Shown one piece after another: positions 1 to 9,092 of a stretch of DNA of 64,000 bases. The stretch lies in NCBI GenBank assembly GCA_036744795.1, contig DAIOHK010000011.1, positions 1 through 64,000 of the forward strand. Reading direction: 5' to 3'. A program made the position numbers and the translations under genes. This DNA is from UBA5486 sp036744795. GTDB taxonomy: Bacteria; Bacillota; UBA4882; UBA10575. The first letter of the stretch is position 1. Each line of letters begins with the position of its first letter. The notes beneath the pieces are model-generated. The model had not been told where the DNA came from. It searched no databases and was given only the letters and a program-made list of their open reading frames with translations.

Positions 1-157
1 TTTGGGGTGCCTCCCTTTTTTATCCTGATTGCCTACTAAAATTATACACTAACATTCATGTTTGTATATGAAAATAGCATATTTAAGGAATCCTATAATT
101 TCTTGTTTTAAAAAATTTAACCATAAAAAATATCCAGAGCTTTAAATCTATTTTATG
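1..157 (-). promoter_or_regulatory. Probable promoter and ribosome-binding site of the next gene beyond the left edge
   Basis: No coding sequence is seen here. On the minus strand a perfect TATAAT lies at 41-46, and an AGGGAGG ribosome-binding sequence lies at about 9-15, reading off the window edge. This suggests that a new minus-strand gene with its own promoter starts just outside. No good -35 hexamer is seen. No clear terminator for malG is visible in this gap. Confidence 0.45.
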
Positions 158-1006
158 TTAACCTTTAACCGAGCCCCTGGTTAATCCGCCAATTAATAGA
201 TTCTGAAGTGATAAGTAGAGAATAGTAATTGGTAAAGCAGCAAGTAGTGAGCCTGCCGCAAACTGAGTATAATGTTTTGCAAATTTACCAGAAATAAAAT
301 CTCTAAGTCCTACAGCCAGCGTCCAGTTAGTAGGGGTAGTTAGCACTAGACGGGCAAAGAGGAAATCTCCAAACGGAGCTACAAAACTAAAGATCGCAAT
401 TACAGAGATCATAGGCAAAGTCAAAGGCAGAATGATCTTCAACATAATTATCCAGTTACCTGCACCATCAATCAAAGCGGCTTCCTCTAATGATCTAGAG
501 ATACCATCCATGTAACCCTTCATCAGCCAAGTATTATAGGGAATCGCTCCCCCAGCATAGATTAATACCAAACCTAAGTGGGTATCTAGTAAGCCTACAA
601 GATTAAGTAGAACATAAATGGCAACCATGTTCATTATACCCGGAAACATCTGTAATACCAGCATTCCAACCAAGCCTTGTTTCCTGCCGGGAAAACGCAG
701 CCGAGAAAAAGCATACGCTGTCAAAGAAACCAGTACTACTGTGGCAGCAGAGCTTGCAAAAGCAACCTTTAAAGTGTTTCTATACCAGATACCATAATTT
801 GTTTCCTGAAAAAGCCGGCGATAATGTTTCCAAGTAATATTTTGGGGTATTAATCTTAACTCACTACTAAAAAGACTATCACCAGGATTAAGAGAAGAGA
901 TAAATGTCCAGAAAACCGGAAAAAGAACGATTACTACCATGATTAATATGAATAGATAGGCGAAAAATAGTTTTATGCCTTCATGTAAATGCTTTGAAAC
1001 TTTCAT
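158..1006 (-). CDS. malG: Maltose/maltodextrin ABC transporter permease, MalG type
   Basis: This 282-residue inner-membrane permease has the MalG architecture of about six membrane segments: one at residues 15-37, a cluster from about 75, and the last near 250-270. The cytoplasmic EAA loop that contacts the ABC ATPase is visible at about residues 175-195 (EEAALIDGAG followed by LPLTLP). The start codon overlaps the stop of malF by four bases (ATGA) with a GGAGG site just upstream, so the two are translationally coupled. It is the last gene of the starch locus. No MalK-type ATPase follows within the window; a shared ATPase encoded elsewhere is likely. Sugar specificity is inferred from the neighbouring amylase and pullulanase. 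Confidence 0.93.
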   Translation of the reverse strand: MKVSKHLHEGIKLFFAYLFILIMVVIVLFPVFWTFISSLNPGDSLFSSELRLIPQNITWKHYRRLFQETNYGIWYRNTLKVAFASSAATVVLVSLTAYAFSRLRFPGRKQGLVGMLVLQMFPGIMNMVAIYVLLNLVGLLDTHLGLVLIYAGGAIPYNTWLMKGYMDGISRSLEEAALIDGAGNWIIMLKIILPLTLPMISVIAIFSFVAPFGDFLFARLVLTTPTNWTLAVGLRDFISGKFAKHYTQFAAGSLLAALPITILYLSLQNLLIGGLTRGSVKG

Positions 1007-2319
1007 CTTAGCATCTCCTCCTCCTTATAGGATTTTGTTCTAGTAAAGTTATAAATACTGAAACCAACAATAAGTAGGAAGATAATTAATGACATAGCTG
1101 CTGCATAATTGTACTTCAGTTTCTCAAAGGTTAACTTATAAACCCAGGAAATAAGGATATCTGTACCACCGGCCCCTCCTTGATAACCAAAGATCGGAGG
1201 ATTACCACTATTAAGCAGATAAATGATATTGAAATTATTAAAGTTAAAAGCAAAACTCATAATTAGCAAGGGGGCTATAGAAAAAAGCACTAATGGTAAG
1301 GTAATATACCGAAACTTTTGTACTCCATTTGCACCATCTACTGTTGCCGCCTCAAATATTTCATTAGGTAATCCCTGTAGAATACCAGTAATCAGCATCA
1401 TACTATAGGGAAAGCCCAACCAAAGATTAACCATAATAATTGCCACTTTTGTCCAGAATACATTCTCAAACCATGGTATATTCGGTATATTAAATAAAGA
1501 AGTTAGTATCTTATTGATCACACCAAAATTAGTGTTTAACATACCTTGCCAAATCAAGATACTGATAAAAGGAGGGATCGCATAAGGTAAAATTAAAATA
1601 GTACGGATTACCTTCCTGAATTTAATCCGGGGATTATTTAGTAAAACAGCGACAAATCCTCCTAAAGCATAAGTTGTTAAGGTTGATAATACTGACCAGA
1701 TCACTGTCCATAATAAAACATTTTTAAATGTTGTAGACCAGGAGGTACTTGTTAAAACGGAAATAAAGTTATCAATCCCTACATATTTGAGGATATGTTT
1801 GGGTGGTGAATGATAGAGATCATAATCAGTATAAGCAAGTAATATATTAAAGACCATCGGAAGCAAGGTAAAAAAGATTAAACAAATAAATCCCGGCGTT
1901 AAAACAACATAGGGGAAACCGGAATCCATCAGATTTCTTAAGGAAGCAATTATCCCTTTGGTTTTACCGCCTTTATCTATTATAAGTCCATTTTTATAGG
2001 CATCCCGTATATTTACTAGATAAATAAATACAATTAATAATGCAAATATAATCGAGATAATCCCATAAATCATCATGAACAAAGAATGATCTTGCATGGG
2101 GGTCTTGCCCAGGGTAATCAGCCCCTTGAAATGCTGTAAAAGCACTGGCAGATTTGGTATAATCACAAAGGTATTTAATAAGATTAACAAAATTCCCTTA
2201 AGCCACTGGCCATTAAAGAGTTGACCTACTCCCATATAAACTGCAGATAAAAAAGCAGAACTATAACGCCCAAAACTATGTAACTCCTTTTTCTCCAGGT
2301 TATACTGCTGTGGCTGCAA
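1003..2319 (-). CDS. malF: Maltose/maltodextrin ABC transporter permease, MalF type
   Basis: This 438-residue permease pairs with MalG. It has extra N-terminal membrane segments (about residues 20-60 and 80-105) before the core permease domain, as in MalF proteins of Gram-negative bacteria and related Firmicutes. The EAA loop is at about residues 322-345 (EAATVDGANG, then LPLVLF). The start is TTG with GAGGTG six to nine bases upstream; no better ATG exists nearby. A stable hairpin in the malE-malF gap probably lowers expression of the permeases relative to the binding protein. Confidence 0.93.
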   Translation of the reverse strand: MQPQQYNLEKKELHSFGRYSSAFLSAVYMGVGQLFNGQWLKGILLILLNTFVIIPNLPVLLQHFKGLITLGKTPMQDHSLFMMIYGIISIIFALLIVFIYLVNIRDAYKNGLIIDKGGKTKGIIASLRNLMDSGFPYVVLTPGFICLIFFTLLPMVFNILLAYTDYDLYHSPPKHILKYVGIDNFISVLTSTSWSTTFKNVLLWTVIWSVLSTLTTYALGGFVAVLLNNPRIKFRKVIRTILILPYAIPPFISILIWQGMLNTNFGVINKILTSLFNIPNIPWFENVFWTKVAIIMVNLWLGFPYSMMLITGILQGLPNEIFEAATVDGANGVQKFRYITLPLVLFSIAPLLIMSFAFNFNNFNIIYLLNSGNPPIFGYQGGAGGTDILISWVYKLTFEKLKYNYAAAMSLIIFLLIVGFSIYNFTRTKSYKEEEMLR

Positions 2320-2346
2320 AACAATTCACCTCGCTTGGTATAGAAG

Positions 2347-2381
2347 AAGATTGACCCTACCCAAAGAGTAAGGTCAATCTT
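2347..2381 (-). other. Intercistronic hairpin between malE and malF
   Basis: Inverted arms AAGATTGACC and GGTCAATCTT, extended by a few bases, form a stem of at least 10 bp directly after malE. No U-run follows, so it is more like an mRNA-stabilising or processing structure than a terminator. Enterobacteria also place a structured element between malE and malF. Confidence 0.7.
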
Positions 2382-2391
2382 TCTCCTTGTT

Positions 2392-3615
2392 TTATTGTTT
2401 CATCATTCTAATATTCTCTTTTATCTGCTCAACACAGAGTGGTAGAACTACATTGGCTGGCGCCTGTCCTTGTAAAATAAAGGTCAGAGCATTAGCAGCA
2501 GGATCCCAGACCTGCATCATCTCTGGAACGTTTGGCATTGGCACTCCACGACTTGCCTGAATAGCAAAGGCTTTAAATGCCTTATTATCCTGGAATTCAG
2601 GCAGCTTTATAACATCATCCCGTGCCGGAATAATGGAAGTAGATTCATAATGTTTAAAACTATTCTCCTTAGATGTTAACCATTGAATAAATTTTAAAGC
2701 CTCTTCTTTGTTTTTACTGAAAGCACTAATGTAATAGCCTTTAACTCCGATGAAAGTACGAGGATATTCCCCATTACTAAGTTTCGGTAAAGGTTCAATC
2801 CCATAATTAACTCCTGCCTCTTGATATGTAGGATAAGCCCATGGTCCATTAATCTGTGCCGCTAAATTCCCATCCATAAACAACCCATCAATAACATCTT
2901 TAGTGGTTCCTTCAGGGATTAAACCTGAATCACGGAAGCTTTTCAAGTACTGACTTGCTTTAATTGCACCGGTATTAGCAAGGCCAATATCATCGGTATC
3001 TAAACCATTCGCGGTTTCTTTAAATACATAAGAACCAAAGCCGCCAAAAAAACCATAAGCAAAATAAAAATCAGACATATCAAACATAAAACCGTATTTA
3101 TTCTTTTTAGGGTTATTTATTTTTTTCGCAATGGCAATCAGCTCATCAAAAGTCTCTGGAACCTCTGGTATTAGATCTTTATTATAGATAAGAGCCACCG
3201 ATTCCATTGCATAAGGAATACCGTAAAGTTTACCCTGGTAACGCATGGCATCAACTGCAGATTCGGTATAATCATCCACTTTAATCTTACTTTCAGGAAG
3301 TTCCCAAATTATACCCTGCTCTACTGATTGGCCAATCCGATCATGCGGCCAGACAACTACATCCGCTCCTTTGCCGGCCGGACCATCTAAAGCCAGTTTA
3401 TCTCCCTGTGATAACTGGTCAATTGGGAAAACCTCGATCTCAACTCCAGTCTTTTGCGTATAAATTTTACCCATCTCACGGATAAATTTTTCTTCCGGAC
3501 CAGAGCTCTCCCAAACCAGCAACTTAGTAGCACCAATACAGAATGTCGGTGCTAAGATGCAGATTAAAGTCAACAAGACCCCCAAAAATAATACCCTACC
3601 GTTTTTCATCATCAT
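2392..3615 (-). CDS. malE: Periplasmic maltose/maltodextrin-binding protein, MalE type
   Basis: This 407-residue family 1 extracellular solute-binding protein delivers maltodextrins to MalFG. An export signal spans about residues 1-29 with likely cleavage after IGA. The single signal-region cysteine (PTFC) does not fit a lipobox, so the mature protein is probably soluble in a periplasm, consistent with a diderm cell. Typical MalE features follow: LLVWESSGPEEKF at the mature N-terminus, GIPYAMESVALIYNKDL near residue 135, and a C-terminal lobe with NGPWAYP. Three consecutive ATG codons follow an AAGGAGGAG site, so the exact start is ambiguous by two residues. Confidence 0.93.
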   Translation of the reverse strand: MMMKNGRVLFLGVLLTLICILAPTFCIGATKLLVWESSGPEEKFIREMGKIYTQKTGVEIEVFPIDQLSQGDKLALDGPAGKGADVVVWPHDRIGQSVEQGIIWELPESKIKVDDYTESAVDAMRYQGKLYGIPYAMESVALIYNKDLIPEVPETFDELIAIAKKINNPKKNKYGFMFDMSDFYFAYGFFGGFGSYVFKETANGLDTDDIGLANTGAIKASQYLKSFRDSGLIPEGTTKDVIDGLFMDGNLAAQINGPWAYPTYQEAGVNYGIEPLPKLSNGEYPRTFIGVKGYYISAFSKNKEEALKFIQWLTSKENSFKHYESTSIIPARDDVIKLPEFQDNKAFKAFAIQASRGVPMPNVPEMMQVWDPAANALTFILQGQAPANVVLPLCVEQIKENIRMMKQ

Positions 3616-3639
3616 TACTCTCCTCCTTATCGTTTTTTA

Positions 3640-5178
3640 TTAATCTTTTTTTGGAACCCAGATTGACCATCCCCGATCAGCAGTATTTTTCACCTTAAAA
3701 ATACCATAACCCTGGCTATCAGTTTCTACGAGTTCACTTATATTACCAGTAAAATCGTAATATATTTGGCCAGGTTGTTGTGCATTTATCTTTTTTTCTA
3801 TTATTTGGCCACTATTGCCACTACTAATCATCATCACCAGGCCGGTACCATCAGCATCCTCTAAACCAGCTCTAACATACGAATATACTTCCTGGTCATT
3901 AGTTACCACTTCATAACCCGGACCATAAGCAAAATACTTTCTTGCTTTGATAATCTTCTCCAGTTCACTATGGAGATTAGCATTATATAAATCCCGCCAG
4001 AAAACTACCGGATACCCATGTTCCCTGGTTAAAATATAAGCATAGGACTGACATTTCCGCTTGAAAATTGGAGCGCTGTTCAACCCATCTCTAAAGGTAT
4101 CATGATTATCCACAAAGGTTACCGCCTGCGTAGGTTTTTTATTTACCAGCCCGGCATTACCCAGATTAGCCATGTTAATCCGTCCATCTCTCATCAGTTC
4201 CATTTGGCTCCGTAGTGGAAAATCAAATAGCTTTATTTCTTGATCTTTCAAAGCCTCTAAATAAAATTGGAGACTCATTGTATTGGTATACCAGGCTTCA
4301 CCCATTATAAATAGTTCTTTTTCTGTACAGGCCCGGATCTCTTTAAGCCATTTCTTCACAAATTCCGTATCAACATGTTTAACCGCATCAAGACGAAATC
4401 CATCCACTCCGATCTCCTGAACCAACCATTTACCCCAGGCGATTATCTCTTCAACTACCTTTTCATTCTGATAATCCACATCACAACCCAGTAAATAATC
4501 CTTATCAAATGACCGATCCCAGTTCTTACCATGAAAAAGGGTAGGCCCAATTACTCTACCTGTAGCATCAACATCAATCCCATCAAAGCACTGCCAATTC
4601 CAGCCCCACTCCTTGGCTTTATCGTAATATTTATTCCGACCTTTCATCCCGGAGAAGAGAGTCCAGGCTTCCATTGTACCTCCCCCAACAAGAGGTACCT
4701 CTTCCTTAAAATCCGCACCAATTCGCTGATTAAATACGGCATCATAATAGACACTTATTCCATATTGGTGAAGGGTATCGATGGCCTTTTGCAGCTCTTT
4801 TTTAGTGCCATATTTGGTTCTAACCGTACCTTTCTGGTTAAATTCCCCCAAATCCCAAGGATCATAAACACCATAACCTACATCACTGATACTTGTGCCT
4901 TTACTAGCCGGGGGTAACCATAAACTGGTGAAACCTAAATCAGCAAATTCCGGAGCACGCTTGGCCAGTAACCGCCAGAGATCTTTCTCCTCTGGATACT
5001 TTGCAGCAAATTCACCTGTTCCCATCTCCCAGTAAAATGCCTGCAAGATAAGGGGGTTCTGCACTTTTGGTTCCGAATATTTTTCCTTAGTAGCATGTAT
5101 AATTCCATTTAAAGTAATGACCAGTATCAAAGTGAAAAATAATAATATTCCTTTTTGCCTGGTTCTTCTCTGCAGCAT
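3640..5178 (-). CDS. Secreted alpha-amylase, GH13
   Basis: This 512-residue exported alpha-amylase hydrolyses internal alpha-1,4 bonds of starch. A signal peptide covers about residues 1-29. GH13 conserved regions are seen in order: region I DAVFNQRIG (about 145), region II GFRLDAVKHV with the nucleophile Asp (about 260), region III GEAWY with the acid/base Glu (about 293) and region IV FVDNHDT (about 357). Region I normally ends in Asn-His; here the codon is CAG, giving Gln. The catalytic triad is otherwise intact. The start ATG has AGGAGGTG upstream. It lies 24 bases upstream of malE and is separated from the lipoprotein gene by a strong hairpin. Its mature N-terminus has no lipobox. Confidence 0.92.
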   Translation of the reverse strand: MLQRRTRQKGILLFFTLILVITLNGIIHATKEKYSEPKVQNPLILQAFYWEMGTGEFAAKYPEEKDLWRLLAKRAPEFADLGFTSLWLPPASKGTSISDVGYGVYDPWDLGEFNQKGTVRTKYGTKKELQKAIDTLHQYGISVYYDAVFNQRIGADFKEEVPLVGGGTMEAWTLFSGMKGRNKYYDKAKEWGWNWQCFDGIDVDATGRVIGPTLFHGKNWDRSFDKDYLLGCDVDYQNEKVVEEIIAWGKWLVQEIGVDGFRLDAVKHVDTEFVKKWLKEIRACTEKELFIMGEAWYTNTMSLQFYLEALKDQEIKLFDFPLRSQMELMRDGRINMANLGNAGLVNKKPTQAVTFVDNHDTFRDGLNSAPIFKRKCQSYAYILTREHGYPVVFWRDLYNANLHSELEKIIKARKYFAYGPGYEVVTNDQEVYSYVRAGLEDADGTGLVMMISSGNSGQIIEKKINAQQPGQIYYDFTGNISELVETDSQGYGIFKVKNTADRGWSIWVPKKD

Positions 5179-5224
5179 CTGTGCACCTCCTTTTATACGA
5201 ATAAAACTGCCAAGCCTTTATCTT

Positions 5225-5257
5225 GGTACTCCCCGGGTATTAAACCGGGGGAGTACC
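5225..5257 (-). other. Intercistronic hairpin between the lipoprotein and amylase genes
   Basis: The arms GGTACTCCCCGGGT and ACCGGGGGAGTACC pair almost perfectly around a six-base loop. There is no following U-run, so an mRNA-stabilising or processing role is more likely than termination. It sits between the last codon of the lipoprotein gene and the amylase ribosome-binding site. Confidence 0.65.
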
Positions 5258-5272
5258 GATATCTTTCACTTT

Positions 5273-6244
5273 TTAGAAGTCCTTTGTTACTACTTCGGGA
5301 TTTTGTCCTATTGCATAGTCGTCTCCAAATCCGCCTACACCAGTAGAGCCTACCCAAATTGAACCATTAACGACAAATTTGAAATTTGTTCCTTCTTCTG
5401 CCTCAAAATATCCAACCCAAGTGTCATCAGCTTGTTTTACTAGTGTATGATAAGGAATACCTTCACCCCACCAGGTAGGACCGTCTACTTCACCAAATCC
5501 TCCGGCCAGGGAAACCGTTTCAATTGGGTTTTCTCCTAGCGCTTCTGGTAAACCTGTTACCCCTACAGGATTAAAAATAAACTGCCAGGCTTCTACAGGA
5601 GCTACTACTGCATCATTAGTACCAATTGTAATGTTACCGTCATCGTCACCTATATCGTTTCCATCTCCCCAGTCAGTACTATCATACATAAACTTAAACA
5701 TTTCACCCTCTGCTACATTGAAGACTGCTGACCAGGTACCATCCGACTTCTTAATTAAGGGAAAACCCATATTATCCGCCGTCCAGCCATTTATTGTTCC
5801 TACCAAATGAACCTGGTTCTCAACTGTTACCCCATAAGTCTCAGGATTAAAGATAAACTTCCAGGCATTAAATGGCAGTTTTTTTAATACTACCTTAGGT
5901 TCGAGGACGGTTGTTTTATTGATATCTACAACTTTAACTTCTAAGGTCTCAGCAAATTTACCAGCTTTTATATAGACATCGTAAGTACCTGTCTTTAAAA
6001 CAAAAGTTTCTCCTAAGCTCTTTTCATCCGAGCCAATTTTAACTGTCGCTGCTTCTAAATCTTCCGCTGCTATTTCATATTCTTCAGCTTCATTTTCTTC
6101 CGCATCCGGATCTCCATATCGGGTTAAATTGGTGCCTTTAACAATCAGTTCACTAAAACCATATTTATTACTTAAGCCTACATTACAACCGGTCACGGTA
6201 AGAACAAGCATTGTAATTAGCAATAAACCAATCAGTTTCTTCAC
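5273..6244 (-). CDS. Starch-binding lipoprotein with two tandem SusE/SusF-like modules
   Basis: This 323-residue protein starts with a lipoprotein signal (residues 1-20, VTGC lipobox, lipidated Cys20). Residues about 20-125 form an acidic beta-rich region resembling a PEGA/Ig-like spacer. Two related modules follow at about 126-215 and 218-323. Each begins AW(K/Q)FIFNP, continues with a V-x-L-x-G strand, then D-x-TW, then a glycine/aspartate-rich loop around F-K-F and W. This is the layout of starch-binding modules in SusE/SusF-like surface lipoproteins. A homologous module is inserted in the outer-membrane protein encoded just upstream. The start is GTG with AGGAGGG upstream. Surface starch capture is inferred from module type and context; no enzyme domain is present. 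Confidence 0.7.
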   Translation of the reverse strand: MKKLIGLLLITMLVLTVTGCNVGLSNKYGFSELIVKGTNLTRYGDPDAEENEAEEYEIAAEDLEAATVKIGSDEKSLGETFVLKTGTYDVYIKAGKFAETLEVKVVDINKTTVLEPKVVLKKLPFNAWKFIFNPETYGVTVENQVHLVGTINGWTADNMGFPLIKKSDGTWSAVFNVAEGEMFKFMYDSTDWGDGNDIGDDDGNITIGTNDAVVAPVEAWQFIFNPVGVTGLPEALGENPIETVSLAGGFGEVDGPTWWGEGIPYHTLVKQADDTWVGYFEAEEGTNFKFVVNGSIWVGSTGVGGFGDDYAIGQNPEVVTKDF

Positions 6245-6271
6245 AAAAATCCCTCCTAAAAAGGTATTTTT

Positions 6272-6299
6272 GAATAGAGGGTACTAATACCCCCTATTC
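6272..6299 (-). other. Intercistronic hairpin between the outer-membrane protein and lipoprotein genes
   Basis: The arms GAATAGAGGGTA and TACCCCCTATTC pair with one mismatch around a short loop. It directly follows the stop of the upstream gene. It is one of three such hairpins in this operon. Confidence 0.6.
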
Positions 6300-6302
6300 A
6301 TT

Positions 6303-8930
6303 TTAGAACAAAGTTTCTAATTTTAAGCTAATGCACTCCTGAGAGCTATGATCAGGATGTTTTGCATTATATGAAGCTTTCAAGGTTGTATAATTATTTA
6401 GCGGCTGAGCCATTTCAAACTTAATTGCATTATCCTCATACTTAGAGATTTCGTTATGACTTAAATCATAGATTAGGCTCAAATCCGTTCTGAGTCCAAA
6501 ACCAAATTCATAGCCAACAGAAAAGGAAATTAATGTATACCAGTCGATGTAACTCATACTATCTGCATGATAATATTTTTCATCTTTTCCAAGATCATCC
6601 GGTCTTTCATTATAAACCGAGTCTTCCATCTTCTGGCTTTCACCACTAACTTTCAGTGCAAAGCCTTCTAATTGCGGAAGAACAAACTTGGTCTCGGCGT
6701 ATATTTTTTGAGCCCAGTCATTATCATCATCTTTATACCAGCTGTGATCAATGATTCCACCTTTGTCATATTCATAATTAACCAGTATGTGGGTTAGGTA
6801 ATCTTGGATAAAAGGTAGATGGTGAACTTTTCCTTCGACAAAGAATCTCGGTAGTCTCTGTTCATCATCAAACTTATCACCCAATTTATAGTCGACATTT
6901 CCTTTAATATAGGCAATCTGTTCAAGCGGAATATTTAATTCTACCTCGCCAAAAAGATTAACTACATCAAAGTCGCCAATTTTATTTGTATACTGCACAT
7001 TTGTTAATACGTAGTTTAACGGACCAATGGGTTTGGTTTTTCCTTCAAAGAATACCCGGTTATATTCCATTACCTTGTTATCTTTTAGAATGCTTTCAGT
7101 GAATTCCCAGCCATCGGTAATATCTTGTCTTTCAACATTACCTTTAACATAATCAATAAAATTGACGGGTTGCGGGAAATCAAAGCCCAGGGTTGCACCA
7201 TACCCAGATTTATCAGTCTCTTCATAAAACATCTTATAGTTTCCATCTAAGGTTAGCTTCAGATCATTTTCCATTGGATAAAGATAAGTGTTAAGATAGA
7301 TATCATGGACTCCGCTATCTTTAACTTTAAAGAGCTCATCAGCTGCTACCGGTAAGTAGGCACCATTCGATAACCCTTTATAACCAACGGTAAGATCAAA
7401 TTTATAGGCTTGCTTGCCTACTTTAAAGCTTCTTCTGGCATCAAAGATCCTATAATTAATCTCTGCCAGATAAGCTTGGCCATCATGTTTGATTGGAATA
7501 TCCTCACTGGTCTGTCCAACAATCAGGTTATCTCCGCCACCTACTTCTCCATTCATCCCGCATTCATGACCTGCAGCCCAGCTATTAGCATCAAAGATGA
7601 ATTTAAAGCCCTCACCTGCATCAATACTTGTTTTAGGAATAGATACTTTCCATAAACCTGGTTCATCTTCTGTCAAGGAATAAGTTTTATCTGCAGGATC
7701 CCACACTGCAGCACCAGCTTTAAAACCACCCACTACGTGGACTTCTTCAATGGTGTAAGGATCTTTAATATCTTCAATATCGGGATACTCTTCCACATTG
7801 AAGATAAATAACCAGTTATCCCCATCATCATAAGCACCAGTTATACTCTCACAAATATCCCCAGTTGGTATCAGACCATATTCGCCTCTCAGAGTCAGAT
7901 TATCAAAGATTTCATACTCACCAAAAACAGCTGCTGCTCCGGTTAAATCTTTTACTTCGCCAAGCACTACCGGTTGATAAACTAGACCTGTAACCCCGGC
8001 TTTACCTTTTACTTTTCCGGTAACAGAATGTCTGAAATCCTTTTGGAAGTTTAGATTACCAAAATATTTGCGAGTCTTTTTGGTACTGGTGATGTCAGAG
8101 GTATATTCCGTAATATTAAAATGATAATTATAATCATCTAAAATACCGATTCCGGGTGTAATTTTAATTCTTAAGCTCTCACCAGCATCATTAATATTAT
8201 AATTATCCCGATCATCCTTTGAGGTCTGAGCATCAACCAGTTTCAGATAATCAAAGGAATTGGTATCATCAACCATATTTACCTGTAATGAAGTATTCGC
8301 ATACTTTTGTAACAGGGTAGCATACATTTTATTAATATGGATTTCGTCAATAGATGGGAATTCCAGGTAGCTATCGGGCTTTTCTATATCCTTAGTATTA
8401 TTCTCAGCTGTAATCTCCGCCATATAATCAAAGCGATCTACCTTTTCCTCATCAATCTCTTCCTGTAATGTACCTTCAAGCTTTAATTTTATATTGTTAT
8501 TAAAAGCTATAGGTTGATCTTTTACCAAGATTATTTCATTATTCATTTCACCCTTTAGTCCCGTCTCGCCTTTGATCCCGCCTACTGTAATGGCTAAAAG
8601 CGAGTTACCAAAGTCTCCTATTGTCTCGGGATTATCCGGGTCTGCTTTCCATTGACCATCAGCATAAAACTTGTACTCGTAATTTCCTTTAACTAGTTCG
8701 ATGGTTTTTTCATAAACACCATCCGCATTTTTTTCCATCAGGTTGTCTGGATTTTTGGTATCCCAGTCATTGAAATTTCCAACTAGATATACTTCTTTTG
8801 CTGCTGTTTCATATGTAAAAATTACTAAGAATTTACCATTAGGAAGCTGTTCAAATTCATACGCACCCTTAACCGGAACAGCGATCAAGGCCAAAGCCAG
8901 AACCAATAAAACAACTACTTTTTTCTGCAA
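6303..8930 (-). CDS. Predicted starch-binding outer-membrane beta-barrel protein with N-terminal CBM48-like domain
   Basis: This 875-residue exported protein has a signal peptide at about 1-22. Residues about 24-115 are a CBM48/AMPK-like glycogen-binding fold (VYLVGNFNDWD, then YEYKFYADGQW). From about 140 to the end the sequence is rich in alternating amphipathic strands and aromatic residues, ending LKLETLF with a C-terminal phenylalanine, as in outer-membrane barrels. Within it, at about 365-480, lies a domain beginning DNWLFIFNV and containing HVVGGF and FKFIFDANSW, homologous to the modules of the downstream lipoprotein. No enzyme motif is seen. The likely role is a maltodextrin porin or surface starch binder. 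The start is TTG, eight bases after AGGAGG. Barrel topology is inferred from composition, not computed. Confidence 0.65.
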   Translation of the reverse strand: MQKKVVVLLVLALALIAVPVKGAYEFEQLPNGKFLVIFTYETAAKEVYLVGNFNDWDTKNPDNLMEKNADGVYEKTIELVKGNYEYKFYADGQWKADPDNPETIGDFGNSLLAITVGGIKGETGLKGEMNNEIILVKDQPIAFNNNIKLKLEGTLQEEIDEEKVDRFDYMAEITAENNTKDIEKPDSYLEFPSIDEIHINKMYATLLQKYANTSLQVNMVDDTNSFDYLKLVDAQTSKDDRDNYNINDAGESLRIKITPGIGILDDYNYHFNITEYTSDITSTKKTRKYFGNLNFQKDFRHSVTGKVKGKAGVTGLVYQPVVLGEVKDLTGAAAVFGEYEIFDNLTLRGEYGLIPTGDICESITGAYDDGDNWLFIFNVEEYPDIEDIKDPYTIEEVHVVGGFKAGAAVWDPADKTYSLTEDEPGLWKVSIPKTSIDAGEGFKFIFDANSWAAGHECGMNGEVGGGDNLIVGQTSEDIPIKHDGQAYLAEINYRIFDARRSFKVGKQAYKFDLTVGYKGLSNGAYLPVAADELFKVKDSGVHDIYLNTYLYPMENDLKLTLDGNYKMFYEETDKSGYGATLGFDFPQPVNFIDYVKGNVERQDITDGWEFTESILKDNKVMEYNRVFFEGKTKPIGPLNYVLTNVQYTNKIGDFDVVNLFGEVELNIPLEQIAYIKGNVDYKLGDKFDDEQRLPRFFVEGKVHHLPFIQDYLTHILVNYEYDKGGIIDHSWYKDDDNDWAQKIYAETKFVLPQLEGFALKVSGESQKMEDSVYNERPDDLGKDEKYYHADSMSYIDWYTLISFSVGYEFGFGLRTDLSLIYDLSHNEISKYEDNAIKFEMAQPLNNYTTLKASYNAKHPDHSSQECISLKLETLF

Positions 8931-9092
8931 GTTTAATACCTCCTTAAATTTGTTTCTATTTTAAACACGACTAATGTTTTTTCGCTTAACACCTCCTTTT
9001 TTTCTATATCTTTTTTTGTTCTTTCTTCTAAATAAAATTAAACATCAATGATTCCCGACGATTTAGCATTACGCAGTTTATCCGGAGGCAAT

